From Rhizobium sp. ZPR4 (GTDB lineage: Bacteria > Pseudomonadota > Alphaproteobacteria > Rhizobiales > Rhizobiaceae), in contig NZ_CP157967.1 in NCBI RefSeq assembly GCF_040215725.1, forward strand, positions 620,001 to 684,000: DNA of 64,000 nt, read 5' to 3'. The translations under genes were made by a program, and so were the position numbers. Shown in pieces: positions 33,871 to 42,757 of this stretch; the stretch's first letter is position 1; every line of letters begins with the position of its first letter. The notes beneath the pieces were generated by a model. It did no database searches. It saw nothing but the letters and a program-made list of their open reading frames with translations, and was not told where the DNA came from.

Positions 33871-33965
33871 GTTCCTAAGGTAGGGCCGACAGGGAAGCGG
33901 CGCAAGGCGCTTGCTCCGAGTAGGAAATTATCCTACTTTATCCTACCGGACGTGAGGACTTTGCA

Positions 33966-34226
33966 ATGAACGAGAAGCTGAGCATTTCGCTCCCCAGTGA
34001 AATGGTTGCCGCCATCAAGGCGCGCGTCGATGCGGGCAGTTATGCCTCCACGAGCGAGGTGCTGCGCGCCGCCGTGAGGGTTTGGCTGCGGGAAGAGGAG
34101 GAATACCAGCAACGGATAGCAGCGATCAGACAGAGAGTGAAAACATCGCTCGATGATCCCAGGCCGGATCTGAGCATGCAGGATATCGACAACTGGATCG
34201 AGACGCTGGCGGCGGAAAAACAGTAA
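33966..34226 (+). CDS. ParD-family ribbon-helix-helix antitoxin
   Basis: An 86-residue protein. The N-terminal ribbon-helix-helix is KLSISLPSEMVAAIKARVDA then YASTSEVLRAAVRVWLREEE (residues 4-44); the C-terminal tail (LDDPRPDLSMQDIDNWIETL) is the toxin-binding segment. This is the ParD/CopG-type antitoxin that represses its own operon and neutralises ParE. GAGGAC precedes the ATG. The adjacent parE, four bases downstream, has a frameshift, so this antitoxin may have no active partner at this locus. Confidence 0.88.
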   Translation: MNEKLSISLPSEMVAAIKARVDAGSYASTSEVLRAAVRVWLREEEEYQQRIAAIRQRVKTSLDDPRPDLSMQDIDNWIETLAAEKQ

Positions 34227-34230
34227 CCGC

Positions 34231-34541
34231 ATGAAGCGATACTCAGTCGTATTTCGCGAAACGGCCAAAGCCGATCTTCTGTCTATATTCAGCTACGTGC
34301 TGGACCAAACAAAAGCAGGGATAAAGCGCTCGCCTATATCAAGCGCATCCGGAACAAATGTGCAAAAATCGGCGATGCGCCTCTCGGTGGCGTCGCTCGC
34401 CCCGATCTCGGCGCTGGAATACGGATGGCCGTCTTCGAACGCAGCGTCGTCATTCTCTATGTTGTTGAAGAGGAACGCGTGCGGATCACCAACATCGTCT
34501 TCGGAAGGAGAGATTACGCAGCTCTCATGACGCGCCCTTAG
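34231..34541 (+). pseudogene. ParE-type toxin gene, frameshifted
   Basis: The first 30 codons read MKRYSVVFRETAKADLLSIF-SYVLDQTKAG, the usual start of a ParE toxin. The family continuation is then found one base out of phase from 34320: DKALAYIKRIRNKC, VARPDLGAGIRMAVF, VVILYVVEEERVRITNIVFG and RRDYAALMTRP, ending at the TAG at 34539-34541. Restoring a single G in the run GGG at 34318-34320 would join the halves into a normal 100-residue ParE. As read, frame 1 gives a 99-codon hybrid without the ParE core. Either the toxin was inactivated or the base is a sequencing error. Confidence 0.85.
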
Positions 34542-35059
34542 TTGCTTTCCAGCTCCCGCGCCATCTCTGCAAGCTTGCGCACCGTATTGAGATTTCTCGA
34601 CGTTCCCGCCTTCAGCGCCGGCAGCTTCAGTTTCGAGCGTCCCGAGCCATCGGGATAATGCACGTAGATTTCGCGGCCGGCGATATGCACTTCCTCGCCG
34701 CCGGGTGCGACGAGCTTGGTGAGTGCATCCTCCGGCGCCTCGTCCTGCAGGAAGGTCACAAGCAGGTAGTTCGGCTTGGCGCGAGGGAAGGGCGAATGTT
34801 CTGCGACCTTTTCCAAAGCCGCGCAGCTGCGCAGGATCACGCCCGGAGACTTGCCCATCTTGTCCGCCAGCGCCTTTTCAAGCCAGGCCAGCACCGTTGC
34901 CTCGTCCTCCCCGGTGCGAAAGACCACGTTGCCGCTCTGGATATAGGTACGCACATCCTGAAAGCCGATCTCCTCGCAGAGTGCCTTGAGGTCGGCCATG
35001 GACAGCATTCCCGTGCCGCCAACATTGACGGCACGCAGTAGTGCGACGAAGACGGTCAT
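34538..35059 (-). CDS. DUF1697 family protein
   Basis: A 173-residue protein of the DUF1697 family, recognised by its start TVFVALLRAVNVGGTGMLSM, by FQDVRTYIQSGNVVF (near residue 33) and by the end LKAGTSRNLNTVRKLAEMA. The function is unknown; the conserved RAVNVGG and NWRT-like C-terminal block suggest a nucleic acid or nucleotide ligand. Its 3' end overlaps the broken parE by four bases. Oligopeptidase B lies 20 bases beyond its start, in the same direction and upstream, so they may form one transcript. Confidence 0.9.
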   Translation of the reverse strand: MTVFVALLRAVNVGGTGMLSMADLKALCEEIGFQDVRTYIQSGNVVFRTGEDEATVLAWLEKALADKMGKSPGVILRSCAALEKVAEHSPFPRAKPNYLLVTFLQDEAPEDALTKLVAPGGEEVHIAGREIYVHYPDGSGRSKLKLPALKAGTSRNLNTVRKLAEMARELESN

Positions 35060-35079
35060 GGCTTCCTCCGTTGTTCGGC

Positions 35080-37173
35080 CTACATCTTCTCAGCGACCTT
35101 GACGGCGAAGGAGTATTCGAACGCCACTTCTTCCAGACGCTGGAAGCGGCCAGAAGCGCCGCCGTGGCCGGCATCCATGTTCGTCTTAAGGAGAATGGGT
35201 GCTTCGCTCGTCGTCTTCTCACGCAGCTTGGCGACCCACTTTGCCGGTTCCCAATAAGTGACGCGCGGGTCGGTGAGGCCGCCGAGCGCCAGGATCGGCG
35301 GGTAGGGCTTTTCGCCGACATTGTCATAGGGGCTGTAGGCGGCGATCTGCTCGTATTCTTCCTTGCTGTCGATCGGGTTGCCCCATTCCGGCCATTCCGG
35401 CGGCGTCAGCGGCAGGGTGTCGTCGAGCATCGTGTTGAGCACGTCGACGAAGGGGACGGCGGCGATGATGCCGGCGAATTTCTCCGGCGCCATGTTGGCG
35501 ACGGCGCCCATCAGCATGCCGCCGGCCGATCCGCCCTCGGCGATGATCTTCGCGTAAGAGGTGAACTTCTCCTGATTCAAATAGTCGGCTGCAGCGATGA
35601 AGTCCTTGAAGGTATTGGTCTTCTTTTCCATCTTGCCGTCTTCGTACCAGGCAAAGCCCTTGTCCTTGCCGCCGCGGATATGGGCGATGGCATAGATGAA
35701 GCCGCGATCGGCGAGCGACAGGCAATTGGTGTTGAAGCCGGCGGGAATGGTAACACCGTAGGCGCCGTAGCCATAGAGCAGGCAGGGTGCGGAACCGTCG
35801 AGCGGCGTGTCCTTGCGATAAAGCAGCGTGACCGGCACGGTCTCGCCGTCCCAGGCGGGTGCGAAGACGCGGCGCGTCACGTAGTCTGCCGGATTATGGC
35901 CCGAGGGCACTTCCTGCGTCTTTAGCAAGGTGCGCTCGCGCGTCACCATGTTGTAGTCGTAGAGCTGGCTCGGCGTCGTCATCGAGGAGTAGGAGAAGCG
36001 GATGATATCCGTGTCGTATTCGGCGGCACCCTGCAGGCCGAGAGCGTATGCTTCCTCTTCGAAGGCGATCGCATGTTCCTCGCCGCTGCGGCGGTCGCGG
36101 ATGATGATGCGCGGCAGGCCGTCCTTGCGTTCCAGCCAGAGGAGATGGCGTGCATAGGCGAGGTGGCTGAGGATCAGCGTGCCCGGCTTGTGAGGTACGA
36201 CCTCGCGCCAGTTTTCCTTGCCCGGCTCCTTCGCCGGCGTCTCCATGATCTTGAAATCCTTGGCGTCGCCGTCATTGGTGAGGATGTAGAAGACGTCGCC
36301 GCCTTCGGTGATTTCATATTCGATCTCGGTTTCGCGCTCGGCGACGATCTTGGGCTCGGCGGTCAGGTCCGAGGTCGGAATGATGCGGTATTCGCTGGTC
36401 TCGTGATCGTGAATATCGATGAAGATATAGTCGTCGAGCAGCGAGCCGCCGACGCCCATGAAGAAGCCCGGGTCCTCCTCCTCATAAACGAGCCGGTCGT
36501 CCGACTGCGGCGTGCCGATGATGTGATGGAAGATCTTCGAGGGGCGGTGGTTCTCGTCCTGCAGCGTGTAGAAGAAGCTCTTGCCGTCGGGCGCCCAGAC
36601 GGCATCGCCGCCGGTGTTCTCGATCACGTCGGCCAGATCTTCTCCAGTCTCGAAGTTGCGGATCTTCAGCGTGAAATATTCCGAGCCCTTGTCGTCATAG
36701 CCCCAGATGCCATGGCTGTGGTCGGAGGAGTGGTCGAGGCCGGAAAGGCGAAAATAGGACTTGCCTTCATTCTCCTTGTCGCCGTTCAAAAGCAGCTTGC
36801 GTTCGCCGCCGTTGCGCGGCTCGCGGAAGAAGCGGGGCTGCTCGCCACCGGTGACGAAAAACGTGCCGTAGGCGTAAGGACCGTCCTTCATCGGTATCGA
36901 GCTGTCGTCTTCCTTGATGCGGCCCTTCATCTCGCCGAAGAGAACCTTTTGCAGCTCCTTTGTGTCCGCCATCGCGGCGTTCATGTAGGTGTTTTCGGCT
37001 TCCAGGTGCGACCGGATTTCCGGCGCCAGGATCGACGGGTCCTTGAACATCGCCTGCCAGTTGTCGGCGCGCAGCCACGCATAATCGTCGGTGCGGGTAA
37101 TGCCGTGGCGGGTATCCGTAAGTGGCTTTTTCGGGGCGGCGGGCGGAGTGGGGAGATTCTTGAAAACTGACAC
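35080..37173 (-). CDS. ptrB: Oligopeptidase B (S9A prolyl-oligopeptidase family)
   Basis: A 697-residue serine peptidase that cuts short peptides after Lys or Arg in the cytoplasm. The N-terminal beta-propeller starts LPTPPAAPKKPLTDTRHGIT and the C-terminal alpha/beta-hydrolase holds the nucleophile in IAEGGSAGGMLMGAV (near residue 537). The other catalytic residues are in LTDPRVTYWEPAKW (Asp) and NMDAGHGGASGRF (His). YGAYGVTIPAGFNTN and AHIRGGKDKGFAWYEDGK are typical. The start is taken at a GTG (37173), as the open frame further upstream is not family-like and no closer ATG exists. Confidence 0.9.
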   Translation of the reverse strand: MSVFKNLPTPPAAPKKPLTDTRHGITRTDDYAWLRADNWQAMFKDPSILAPEIRSHLEAENTYMNAAMADTKELQKVLFGEMKGRIKEDDSSIPMKDGPYAYGTFFVTGGEQPRFFREPRNGGERKLLLNGDKENEGKSYFRLSGLDHSSDHSHGIWGYDDKGSEYFTLKIRNFETGEDLADVIENTGGDAVWAPDGKSFFYTLQDENHRPSKIFHHIIGTPQSDDRLVYEEEDPGFFMGVGGSLLDDYIFIDIHDHETSEYRIIPTSDLTAEPKIVAERETEIEYEITEGGDVFYILTNDGDAKDFKIMETPAKEPGKENWREVVPHKPGTLILSHLAYARHLLWLERKDGLPRIIIRDRRSGEEHAIAFEEEAYALGLQGAAEYDTDIIRFSYSSMTTPSQLYDYNMVTRERTLLKTQEVPSGHNPADYVTRRVFAPAWDGETVPVTLLYRKDTPLDGSAPCLLYGYGAYGVTIPAGFNTNCLSLADRGFIYAIAHIRGGKDKGFAWYEDGKMEKKTNTFKDFIAAADYLNQEKFTSYAKIIAEGGSAGGMLMGAVANMAPEKFAGIIAAVPFVDVLNTMLDDTLPLTPPEWPEWGNPIDSKEEYEQIAAYSPYDNVGEKPYPPILALGGLTDPRVTYWEPAKWVAKLREKTTSEAPILLKTNMDAGHGGASGRFQRLEEVAFEYSFAVKVAEKM

Positions 37174-37460
37174 GGGGAGCACTTTCTCTGGAATGAAAGT
37201 CGGATGTGAAGTGAAGAGAGAAATAGAGGGCAGCGAGGTGAGGTTCAAGCGGCAAGTCTGTTCCTCAAGCTTCATGCAAGCAGCCGATATTAGTCTTGCT
37301 CGAACAGGCAGCTTGCGGGAGGCCGCATTGGGGCGCTGCCTTGATGAGACCACATTCTTTACCGAAGTCGGCATACAGTGCGTCGACACGAAGGCGGTCA
37401 AGGCCTTCTCTGATGGAGCGAACGCACTCAAATCCAAAACAATACAAGGGACCGGTCTTC

Positions 37461-37850
37461 ATGCTGAAACTCTTCGCCATCCTGATTCCGTTGGCTAGTG
37501 TCGCCACCTCCGCCTTCGCCGTCGATCCGGCCATGAAGAAGCAGTTGGAGAAGCTCGATCCGTCGGAACGGATGGAGCAGGCGTGCGACGCAGAGGCTAT
37601 GAAGCGGATCGGCACGGACAAGACGGGTTTCAAGCCGGACAAGGTGATCGCCTACACTTTCAGCGACCCCGACATGAAGCCCGACGCCATGGATGCGCCC
37701 GGTGCCGTCTTTCGCAGCAAGGGCGATTGGTATCATCTCTCATATACGTGTGTGACCGGGCCGCAGCATATCCATGTCCGCGATCTGAGCTACCAGATCG
37801 GCGACAAGGTGCCGCGTGATGCCTGGCAGGAACATTATCTCTACGACTGA
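37461..37850 (+). CDS. Periplasmic DUF930 protein
   Basis: A 129-residue protein with a Sec signal peptide (residues 1-20, MLKLFAILIPLASVATSAFA). The mature part has two Cys (in EQACDAEAM and SYTCVTGPQ) that could form a disulphide, and KLDPSERMEQACD then VPRDAWQEHYLYD, as in DUF930 proteins of Rhizobiales. The function is unknown. AAGGGA precedes the ATG by nine bases. It is divergent from ptrB with a 287-bp gap in which I see no further gene. Confidence 0.85.
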   Translation: MLKLFAILIPLASVATSAFAVDPAMKKQLEKLDPSERMEQACDAEAMKRIGTDKTGFKPDKVIAYTFSDPDMKPDAMDAPGAVFRSKGDWYHLSYTCVTGPQHIHVRDLSYQIGDKVPRDAWQEHYLYD

Positions 37851-37929
37851 TCGGTCCGGATTGCCCGGGGCACCATTTTTCTGCGGCCACGGTCTATACT
37901 GCGGTTGCGTACCCTGATGGTGCAAGGAC

Positions 37930-38262
37930 CTAGCGCCGTCTCAGCGACTCCACACGGGTGAGTTCAGACAGAATGTGGTCCTGTACGTCGGACGGCTGCC
38001 GGCAGACGGCATCCGTCAGGTCGCGCAGCGTCGCTCTGAGGCTGTGAAGCTGGTCCACCAGATCCATGACCACATCGACGCCCGGCTCATTGACGCCCAT
38101 CGCGCTGCTGAGATCGAGGATGAGCCGGCCGCGCGCAATGTCGGCTTCACGGAAATTGCGGCCCTGATCGGTGACTTCGGGCACCACCCAGCCTTGGGAT
38201 ATCCAGATTTCCAGCACGGTGGTTTCGATCCGGAGGTGCAGTCGAAACTCGCTCTCGTTCAT
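37930..38262 (-). CDS. cbpM: Chaperone-modulator protein CbpM
   Basis: A 110-residue MerR-like helical protein that binds the J domain of CbpA and blocks its activity. LRIETTVLEIWISQGWVVPE (near residue 11), GRNFREADIARGRLILDL and MGVNEPGVDVVMDLVDQLHS are characteristic. It starts three bases after the stop codon of cbpA, so the two are cotranscribed and probably translationally coupled. Confidence 0.88.
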   Translation of the reverse strand: MNESEFRLHLRIETTVLEIWISQGWVVPEVTDQGRNFREADIARGRLILDLSSAMGVNEPGVDVVMDLVDQLHSLRATLRDLTDAVCRQPSDVQDHILSELTRVESLRRR

Positions 38263-38265
38263 CGC

Positions 38266-39177
38266 TTATCCTCCCATCGTCTTTCTGGGGTCTTGCGCCT
38301 TGCCTGCTTCCCAATCGGAAACGAAGCGCGTGAGCTCAGGATCCGGCGTATCCGGCAGGACGATCTTCAGCGAAACATAGGCGTCGCCATTGTCCTTGCC
38401 GCGTACGGGCGCCCCCTTGCCCTTCAGACGCAGCACCTTTCCCGTATTGGAGTTTGGCGGCAGCGTCACAGTAACTGCGCCGGAAGGAGTTGGAACCCGA
38501 ATCTTGCCGCCGAGTACCGCCTCGCTCAGCGAAATCGGCAATTCCATTCGGATGTCGTCGCCATCGCGGGTATAGAAGCGATGCGGGCGCACATGCACGG
38601 CGATCAGCGCATCTCCGGGCTTCCCGCCATTGAAGCCTGGGTCGCCCTTGCCCTTCAGGCGCAGCGTTTGCCCGTCGCGTGTGCCGGGCGGAATTTGAAC
38701 GTCCAGCGCCGGCCCCTCGGGCAGGCTGATCTGCTTCTTTGCGCCGTTGATGGCGTCCAGAAAGTCGATCTCCATCGTATAGTGACGGTCTTGACCCTGC
38801 ATCTGGGATTGGCCTCGGCTGCGACGCGAGAAGAAACTGGAAAACATGTCGTCGGCATCGCCGAAATCGGCAAAGCCACCCGTATTCTGATAGGGGCCGC
38901 GCTGGCCTTCCTGGGTGGCATAGTCACGATAGTAGTTGCGCGGCGCCTGTTCCGCACCGCTGCTGTCGATCTCGCCGCGATCGAACCGTCCGCGCTTCTC
39001 CTCGTCGCCGAGAATGCCGTAGGCAGCCGAGACTTCCTTGAACTTGTCCTCGGCCTGCTTGTCGCCGGGGTTGAGGTCCGGGTGCAGCTTCTTGGCAAGC
39101 TTGCGATAGGCGCTTTGAATATCCTTTTGCGGGGCGTCCCGCTTTACGCCCAAAATTTCATAGGGATCGCGACTCAT
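38266..39177 (-). CDS. cbpA: DnaJ-like co-chaperone CbpA
   Basis: A 303-residue J-domain protein. The J domain (residues 1-70) has the HPD motif in KLAKKLHPDLNPGDKQ. A Gly/Phe-containing linker follows (GGFADFGDADDMFSSFF, near 105), then two C-terminal peptide-binding domains with no zinc finger (RHYTMEIDFLDAINGAKKQI; LRLKGKGDPGFNGGKPGDAL; LRLKGKGAPVRGKDNG). This architecture is CbpA rather than DnaJ. It stimulates DnaK and in E. coli binds curved DNA in stationary phase. The partner cbpM is immediately downstream. Confidence 0.92.
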   Translation of the reverse strand: MSRDPYEILGVKRDAPQKDIQSAYRKLAKKLHPDLNPGDKQAEDKFKEVSAAYGILGDEEKRGRFDRGEIDSSGAEQAPRNYYRDYATQEGQRGPYQNTGGFADFGDADDMFSSFFSRRSRGQSQMQGQDRHYTMEIDFLDAINGAKKQISLPEGPALDVQIPPGTRDGQTLRLKGKGDPGFNGGKPGDALIAVHVRPHRFYTRDGDDIRMELPISLSEAVLGGKIRVPTPSGAVTVTLPPNSNTGKVLRLKGKGAPVRGKDNGDAYVSLKIVLPDTPDPELTRFVSDWEAGKAQDPRKTMGG

Positions 39178-39438
39178 ACATGTCTCTCTTTGGGAGCACG
39201 GAAAGATACGCAGATAGTGCTAGGGTAAGCTCATATCAATCGTATCATAGACGCGGTCAGGTTGAAGCCCGCACTTTGCAGCTTTCGTCTCTGACGTCGT
39301 TATGATGTGAAATGGGCGCTATTGCTGCCGCTTTGCCATATTTCCGGCGTCTTGCCGGATGATGGCGAGCGGTGTGGCTGGGCCAGCGATTGCGCGCCCG
39401 CCGAATTTTGTTTGCCTGATCCACCTGGTGGCCATCCG

Positions 39439-40230
39439 ATGAAACGCCTGTTGCTCGCTTCCACACTCCTTCTTGCCGCGCCGGCAGCCTTTGCTGCGCA
39501 GCTGGAGCAATCGCCAGCCGGTTGGCCGCAACTGCCGCCGAAGGCGCCGGTTTCGAAGATAAAACTTGTGGAGCCACATCTGCACGTCGATCGCGCGGGC
39601 AAGGGAGCACCCCGCATCGCGCTCACCTTCGATGCCTGCATGGGCAAGACCGATCCGCGAATTCTGAGTACCCTGGTCGATCAACGCATTCCGGCGACGA
39701 TCTTCGTCACGGCGCGCTGGCTGCGCACCAACCCGGACGCATTGAAGGTTTTCCTCGACCATCCCGATCTCTTCGAGCTGGAAAATCACGGGCAGAACCA
39801 TATCCCGGCGGTCGACGTCCCGACCAAGGTTTATGGCATCGCCGCTGCCGGTTCGCCGCAGGCGGTTGCCCAGGAAGTGAAGGGCGGTGCGGATGCCATG
39901 ATCGCGGCCGGTATTCCGCAGCCGCGCTGGTTCCGCGGCGCGACCGCGAAATATACGCCTGCGGCCATCATGCAGATTCGCGGCATGGGCTATCGGATCG
40001 CCGGCTATTCGGTGAACGGCGACAGCGGTTCGCTGCTGCCGGCCAGGATGGTGGAAAAGCAATACGCTTCCGCGAGGGATGGTGACGTCATCATCTCCCA
40101 TATCAACCAGCCGACACATGCGGCAGGCGAGGGAGTTGCGGCCAGCATCCTCGCACTGAAGGCAAAAGGCGTCGATTTCGTGCGTCTGCAGGATATCCCC
40201 GAAAAGGGCGACGACGACACCACGAACTGA
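39439..40230 (+). CDS. Secreted polysaccharide deacetylase family protein
   Basis: A 263-residue protein with a signal peptide (residues 1-19, ending APAAFA). The NodB-fold motifs are IALTFDACMGKTDPRIL (motif 1, TFD with A-C in place of the usual D-G), LFELENHGQNHIPAVD (motif 2, H-X3-H) and RWFRGATAKYTP (motif 3, RxPxG-like). The motif 1 metal-binding residues after TFD differ, so activity could be altered. Related proteins remove acetyl groups from peptidoglycan or exopolysaccharide. The start at 39439 gives a complete signal peptide; a longer frame upstream does not. Confidence 0.82.
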   Translation: MKRLLLASTLLLAAPAAFAAQLEQSPAGWPQLPPKAPVSKIKLVEPHLHVDRAGKGAPRIALTFDACMGKTDPRILSTLVDQRIPATIFVTARWLRTNPDALKVFLDHPDLFELENHGQNHIPAVDVPTKVYGIAAAGSPQAVAQEVKGGADAMIAAGIPQPRWFRGATAKYTPAAIMQIRGMGYRIAGYSVNGDSGSLLPARMVEKQYASARDGDVIISHINQPTHAAGEGVAASILALKAKGVDFVRLQDIPEKGDDDTTN

Positions 40231-40237
40231 CTGCTTC

Positions 40238-40300
40238 AGTAATTCCAGTAAAAGTGCGTAGCGGTTTTTCGTCCGGAATGCGTAAAACCAAAGCGCTCTA
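40238..40300. repeat. Dispersed palindromic repeat, family 1, copy 6
   Basis: Core AGTAATTCCAGTAAAAGTGC, then GTAGCGGTTTTTCGTCCGGA and ATGCGTAAAACCAAAGCGC. It occupies the space between the convergent deacetylase and AI-2E-family genes, reaching the latter's stop codon. Confidence 0.75.
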
Positions 40301-41464
40301 GCCCGGCAATTGCGGCTGGGCTTTTTCCTCGATGAAGAGTTCGTCGATGATGGCCATGACGATCAGCGACAACGGCAGAGCCAGCATGGCACCGACCGCT
40401 CCCCACATCCATGTCCAGAAGATGATGGCCAGAAAGACGACAAAGGGATTGAGCTCCCATTGGCGGCCCATGACTGCGGGAAAGACGAGATTCTCCACCG
40501 CCATATGCACTGCGAAGAACGCGATGGCGGGCGCGAGGCCGAAAATGATGTCCGAATGCGTGATGATGCCGGCGATTGCGAGTGCAAGGGTCATGGTCGT
40601 CACGCCGAGGAATGGAACGAAGCTGGATACGAAGGCGAAAACGCCCCACAGAACCGGCACGCTCATGCCGCCGACATAGGCGATAATAGTCATCGCGACG
40701 CCGATCCCGGCGTAGATCAGCGAGGCCGTTGCGAAATAGAAGCCGAGCACCCGCTCTACGGCATTGATGATACGGATCGCGTTCAGTCGGGATGTCCTTG
40801 TGGAAAAGGCCATGATGATCGTCTTGCGCAGGCTCACCCTGCCGGCAAGGAACAGCAGCAGGGCTGCAAAGAAGATCAGGATCTGCACGATGGCCGGCGT
40901 GAGGCTGGTGGACACGACATGCAGGACATTGCCGCTGTTTTCCAGCAGGGTGCTGATCGAGATCGGGCTGCCTTGAAGGGTCTCGGACGAAATATGCAGC
41001 CATTTGAACCGGTCGAGATAGGGCATCAGCCGGTCGGATGTGCGCTGGAAGAAGTCGGGCGCCTGCTGTGCGAGCTTTGCGACCGGGCCGGCGAGCGCAT
41101 TGATGATGAGGAAGATCACCAGGGCAACGCCGGATGAAAGAATGACGGCATTCAGAACGCGGGGAACGCCGAGCTTGCTGAGCCTCTCGGCCGCCATGCC
41201 GAGGATCATGCCGACGACGACGGCGAGCGTCACCGGAATGAGGATCAGCGACATCGTGTAGACGGCGGCCAGGGCCAGCATGAGGAAAATGCCGATCGTG
41301 GCCCAGGAAGCGGCGATATCGAGCTTGGCTCGTCCGTTCTCGTCGGAAAGATCTAAAATTTCAGCGTCTTCATGGGCGCGGGACGCGTTGCGGCCGATGC
41401 CTGCGCCAGCGTCCTGTGCCGCTGCTGCATCTGATCGGCTGGTGGCGATTTTGTCGAATTCCAT
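40298..41464 (-). CDS. AI-2E family (TqsA/PerM-like) membrane transporter
   Basis: A 388-residue protein with about eight membrane segments in the family's pattern: a long soluble loop between segments 3 and 4 (LAQQAPDFFQRTSDRLMPYL, near 130), then the conserved tail FAFVSSFVPFLGVTTMTLAL and MGRQWELNPFVVFLAIIFW (near 330). TqsA exports autoinducer-2, while PerM-like members move ions or unknown substrates. The cytoplasmic N-terminus (50 residues, Ala/Asp-rich) is longer than usual. The ATG at 41464 follows CTGGGG; a TTG six codons earlier is possible. Confidence 0.85.
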   Translation of the reverse strand: MEFDKIATSRSDAAAAQDAGAGIGRNASRAHEDAEILDLSDENGRAKLDIAASWATIGIFLMLALAAVYTMSLILIPVTLAVVVGMILGMAAERLSKLGVPRVLNAVILSSGVALVIFLIINALAGPVAKLAQQAPDFFQRTSDRLMPYLDRFKWLHISSETLQGSPISISTLLENSGNVLHVVSTSLTPAIVQILIFFAALLLFLAGRVSLRKTIIMAFSTRTSRLNAIRIINAVERVLGFYFATASLIYAGIGVAMTIIAYVGGMSVPVLWGVFAFVSSFVPFLGVTTMTLALAIAGIITHSDIIFGLAPAIAFFAVHMAVENLVFPAVMGRQWELNPFVVFLAIIFWTWMWGAVGAMLALPLSLIVMAIIDELFIEEKAQPQLPG

Positions 41465-41568
41465 CCCCAGAAAGTTCCCCAAGGCAGGATCGCCTCACCA
41501 CTCAAACGCGAAAAAGCCCGCCGCGGTTCCGCAACGGGCCTCTTTCCGGGGAGTATTCGGTGCTGGCG

Positions 41569-42435
41569 TCAGGCGACGAGATTGAGGCCGATGCCCCATG
41601 GGTCGCGCAGCGATACGCCGCCGTCACGCTTTTCGGTCTTGATTTCGTGCTGTTCCAAGGCAACGACGGCCTTGTCCAGGGCCGCCTTGTCGTTGAAACG
41701 CAGCGTGTAGTCGGAAAGGCCGGTCATATGCTCGCTGCGCACACCGGCGCCACGGCTGTTCCAGGTGTTGGCGCCGAGGTGATGGTGATAGCCGCCGGTT
41801 GCAAGGAAGGTCGCGCCGGGATAGCGCGCCGCCATGACCTTCATGCCGAGCACGTCGCGATAGAAGGCGTTCGCTTCCGCGACATCGCCGACCTGCAGAT
41901 GTATATGGCCGATAGCCGATCCATCAGCCATGCCGTCCCAGCGATCCTGCGGGGCGCTTTCATAAAGCTTCTGCAGATCGAGACGAAGCGTCGCCATCTC
42001 GACCGTACCGTCATCGTGGAAGGTCCATTCCTCATGGGGGCGGTCGGCATAGATCTCGATGCCGTTGCCCTCCGGGTCGGACAGATAGATGGCCTCGCTG
42101 ACGATATGGTCGGAAGCGCCTTCCAGTACCACATTCTCATGGGCGGCATGGCGAAGCCAGCGTGCAAGCTCGATGCGGCTCGGCAGCAGAAAGGCCGTAT
42201 GGAACAGGCCAGCGGCCGTTGTCGGCGCGCGCATAGCTGCCCGATCGGTGGTCAGTGTCAGAAGGGGACGGCCGGCGACGCCGAGGACCTCGCCGCTCGC
42301 AGTCTTCTCGATCACCTTCAAGCCTAGCATGTTCTGATAAAAGCGGGACACCAGCGGCAGGTCGGTAACGACGAGATGCGACTGGCCAACATAGGCGGGA
42401 CGGGTCAGGGCGTAGGAGGGGGCGGTTTCGGTCAT
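41569..42435 (-). CDS. Two-domain VOC dioxygenase-like protein (CatE type)
   Basis: A 288-residue protein of two VOC modules. YVGQSHLVVTDLPLVSRFYQ starts the first (near residue 15) and IGHIHLQVGDVAEANAFYRD the second (near 172). Metal ligands of ring-cleaving dioxygenases are suggested by His in SHLVV, His in IHLQV and Glu late in the second module; the pattern resembles Bacillus CatE/YfiE catechol 2,3-dioxygenase. Substrate not determined. The ATG at 42435 fits the family; it is monocistronic. Confidence 0.85.
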   Translation of the reverse strand: MTETAPSYALTRPAYVGQSHLVVTDLPLVSRFYQNMLGLKVIEKTASGEVLGVAGRPLLTLTTDRAAMRAPTTAAGLFHTAFLLPSRIELARWLRHAAHENVVLEGASDHIVSEAIYLSDPEGNGIEIYADRPHEEWTFHDDGTVEMATLRLDLQKLYESAPQDRWDGMADGSAIGHIHLQVGDVAEANAFYRDVLGMKVMAARYPGATFLATGGYHHHLGANTWNSRGAGVRSEHMTGLSDYTLRFNDKAALDKAVVALEQHEIKTEKRDGGVSLRDPWGIGLNLVA

Positions 42436-42757
42436 GGGGTGAGTTCCAACCTCGATAATCTTGAAAAAGGCAACCGGCGTCGGCGGCAATGGCCGCCAGC
42501 GGCGGGCAGGAGGGTTTCGCCGGTTGATATGCCTCTTTGATCTCCTGGCCCGCTGTACTTGGATATTGATATGGTCGATTTTGATTGTTCACAGAAGGCC
42601 ATAAATTGCGGATTGAGCGTTCGCTTTCTATTGACGAGTGACAGGCAAGCCGGCAGCAACGCGTTCACGAAGATTTATCGCTGTACTCGTTTGGCGCAGT
42701 TGTCTCCTCCTGTTTCTAGTGCAAGGATCGGTCTTCGACGAAACGGAACCGGATGAA
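42436..42757. other. Intergenic region between the VOC and hemolysin III genes
   Basis: This 322-bp divergent gap contains AT-rich stretches near 42560-42600 suitable for promoters of both genes. I see no gene, repeat or clear hairpin. Confidence 0.4.

Noticed and set aside
36073..37170. Long open frame (365 codons) on the plus strand
   Set aside because: It is antisense to oligopeptidase B, which has intact catalytic motifs; the frame is an effect of high GC content.
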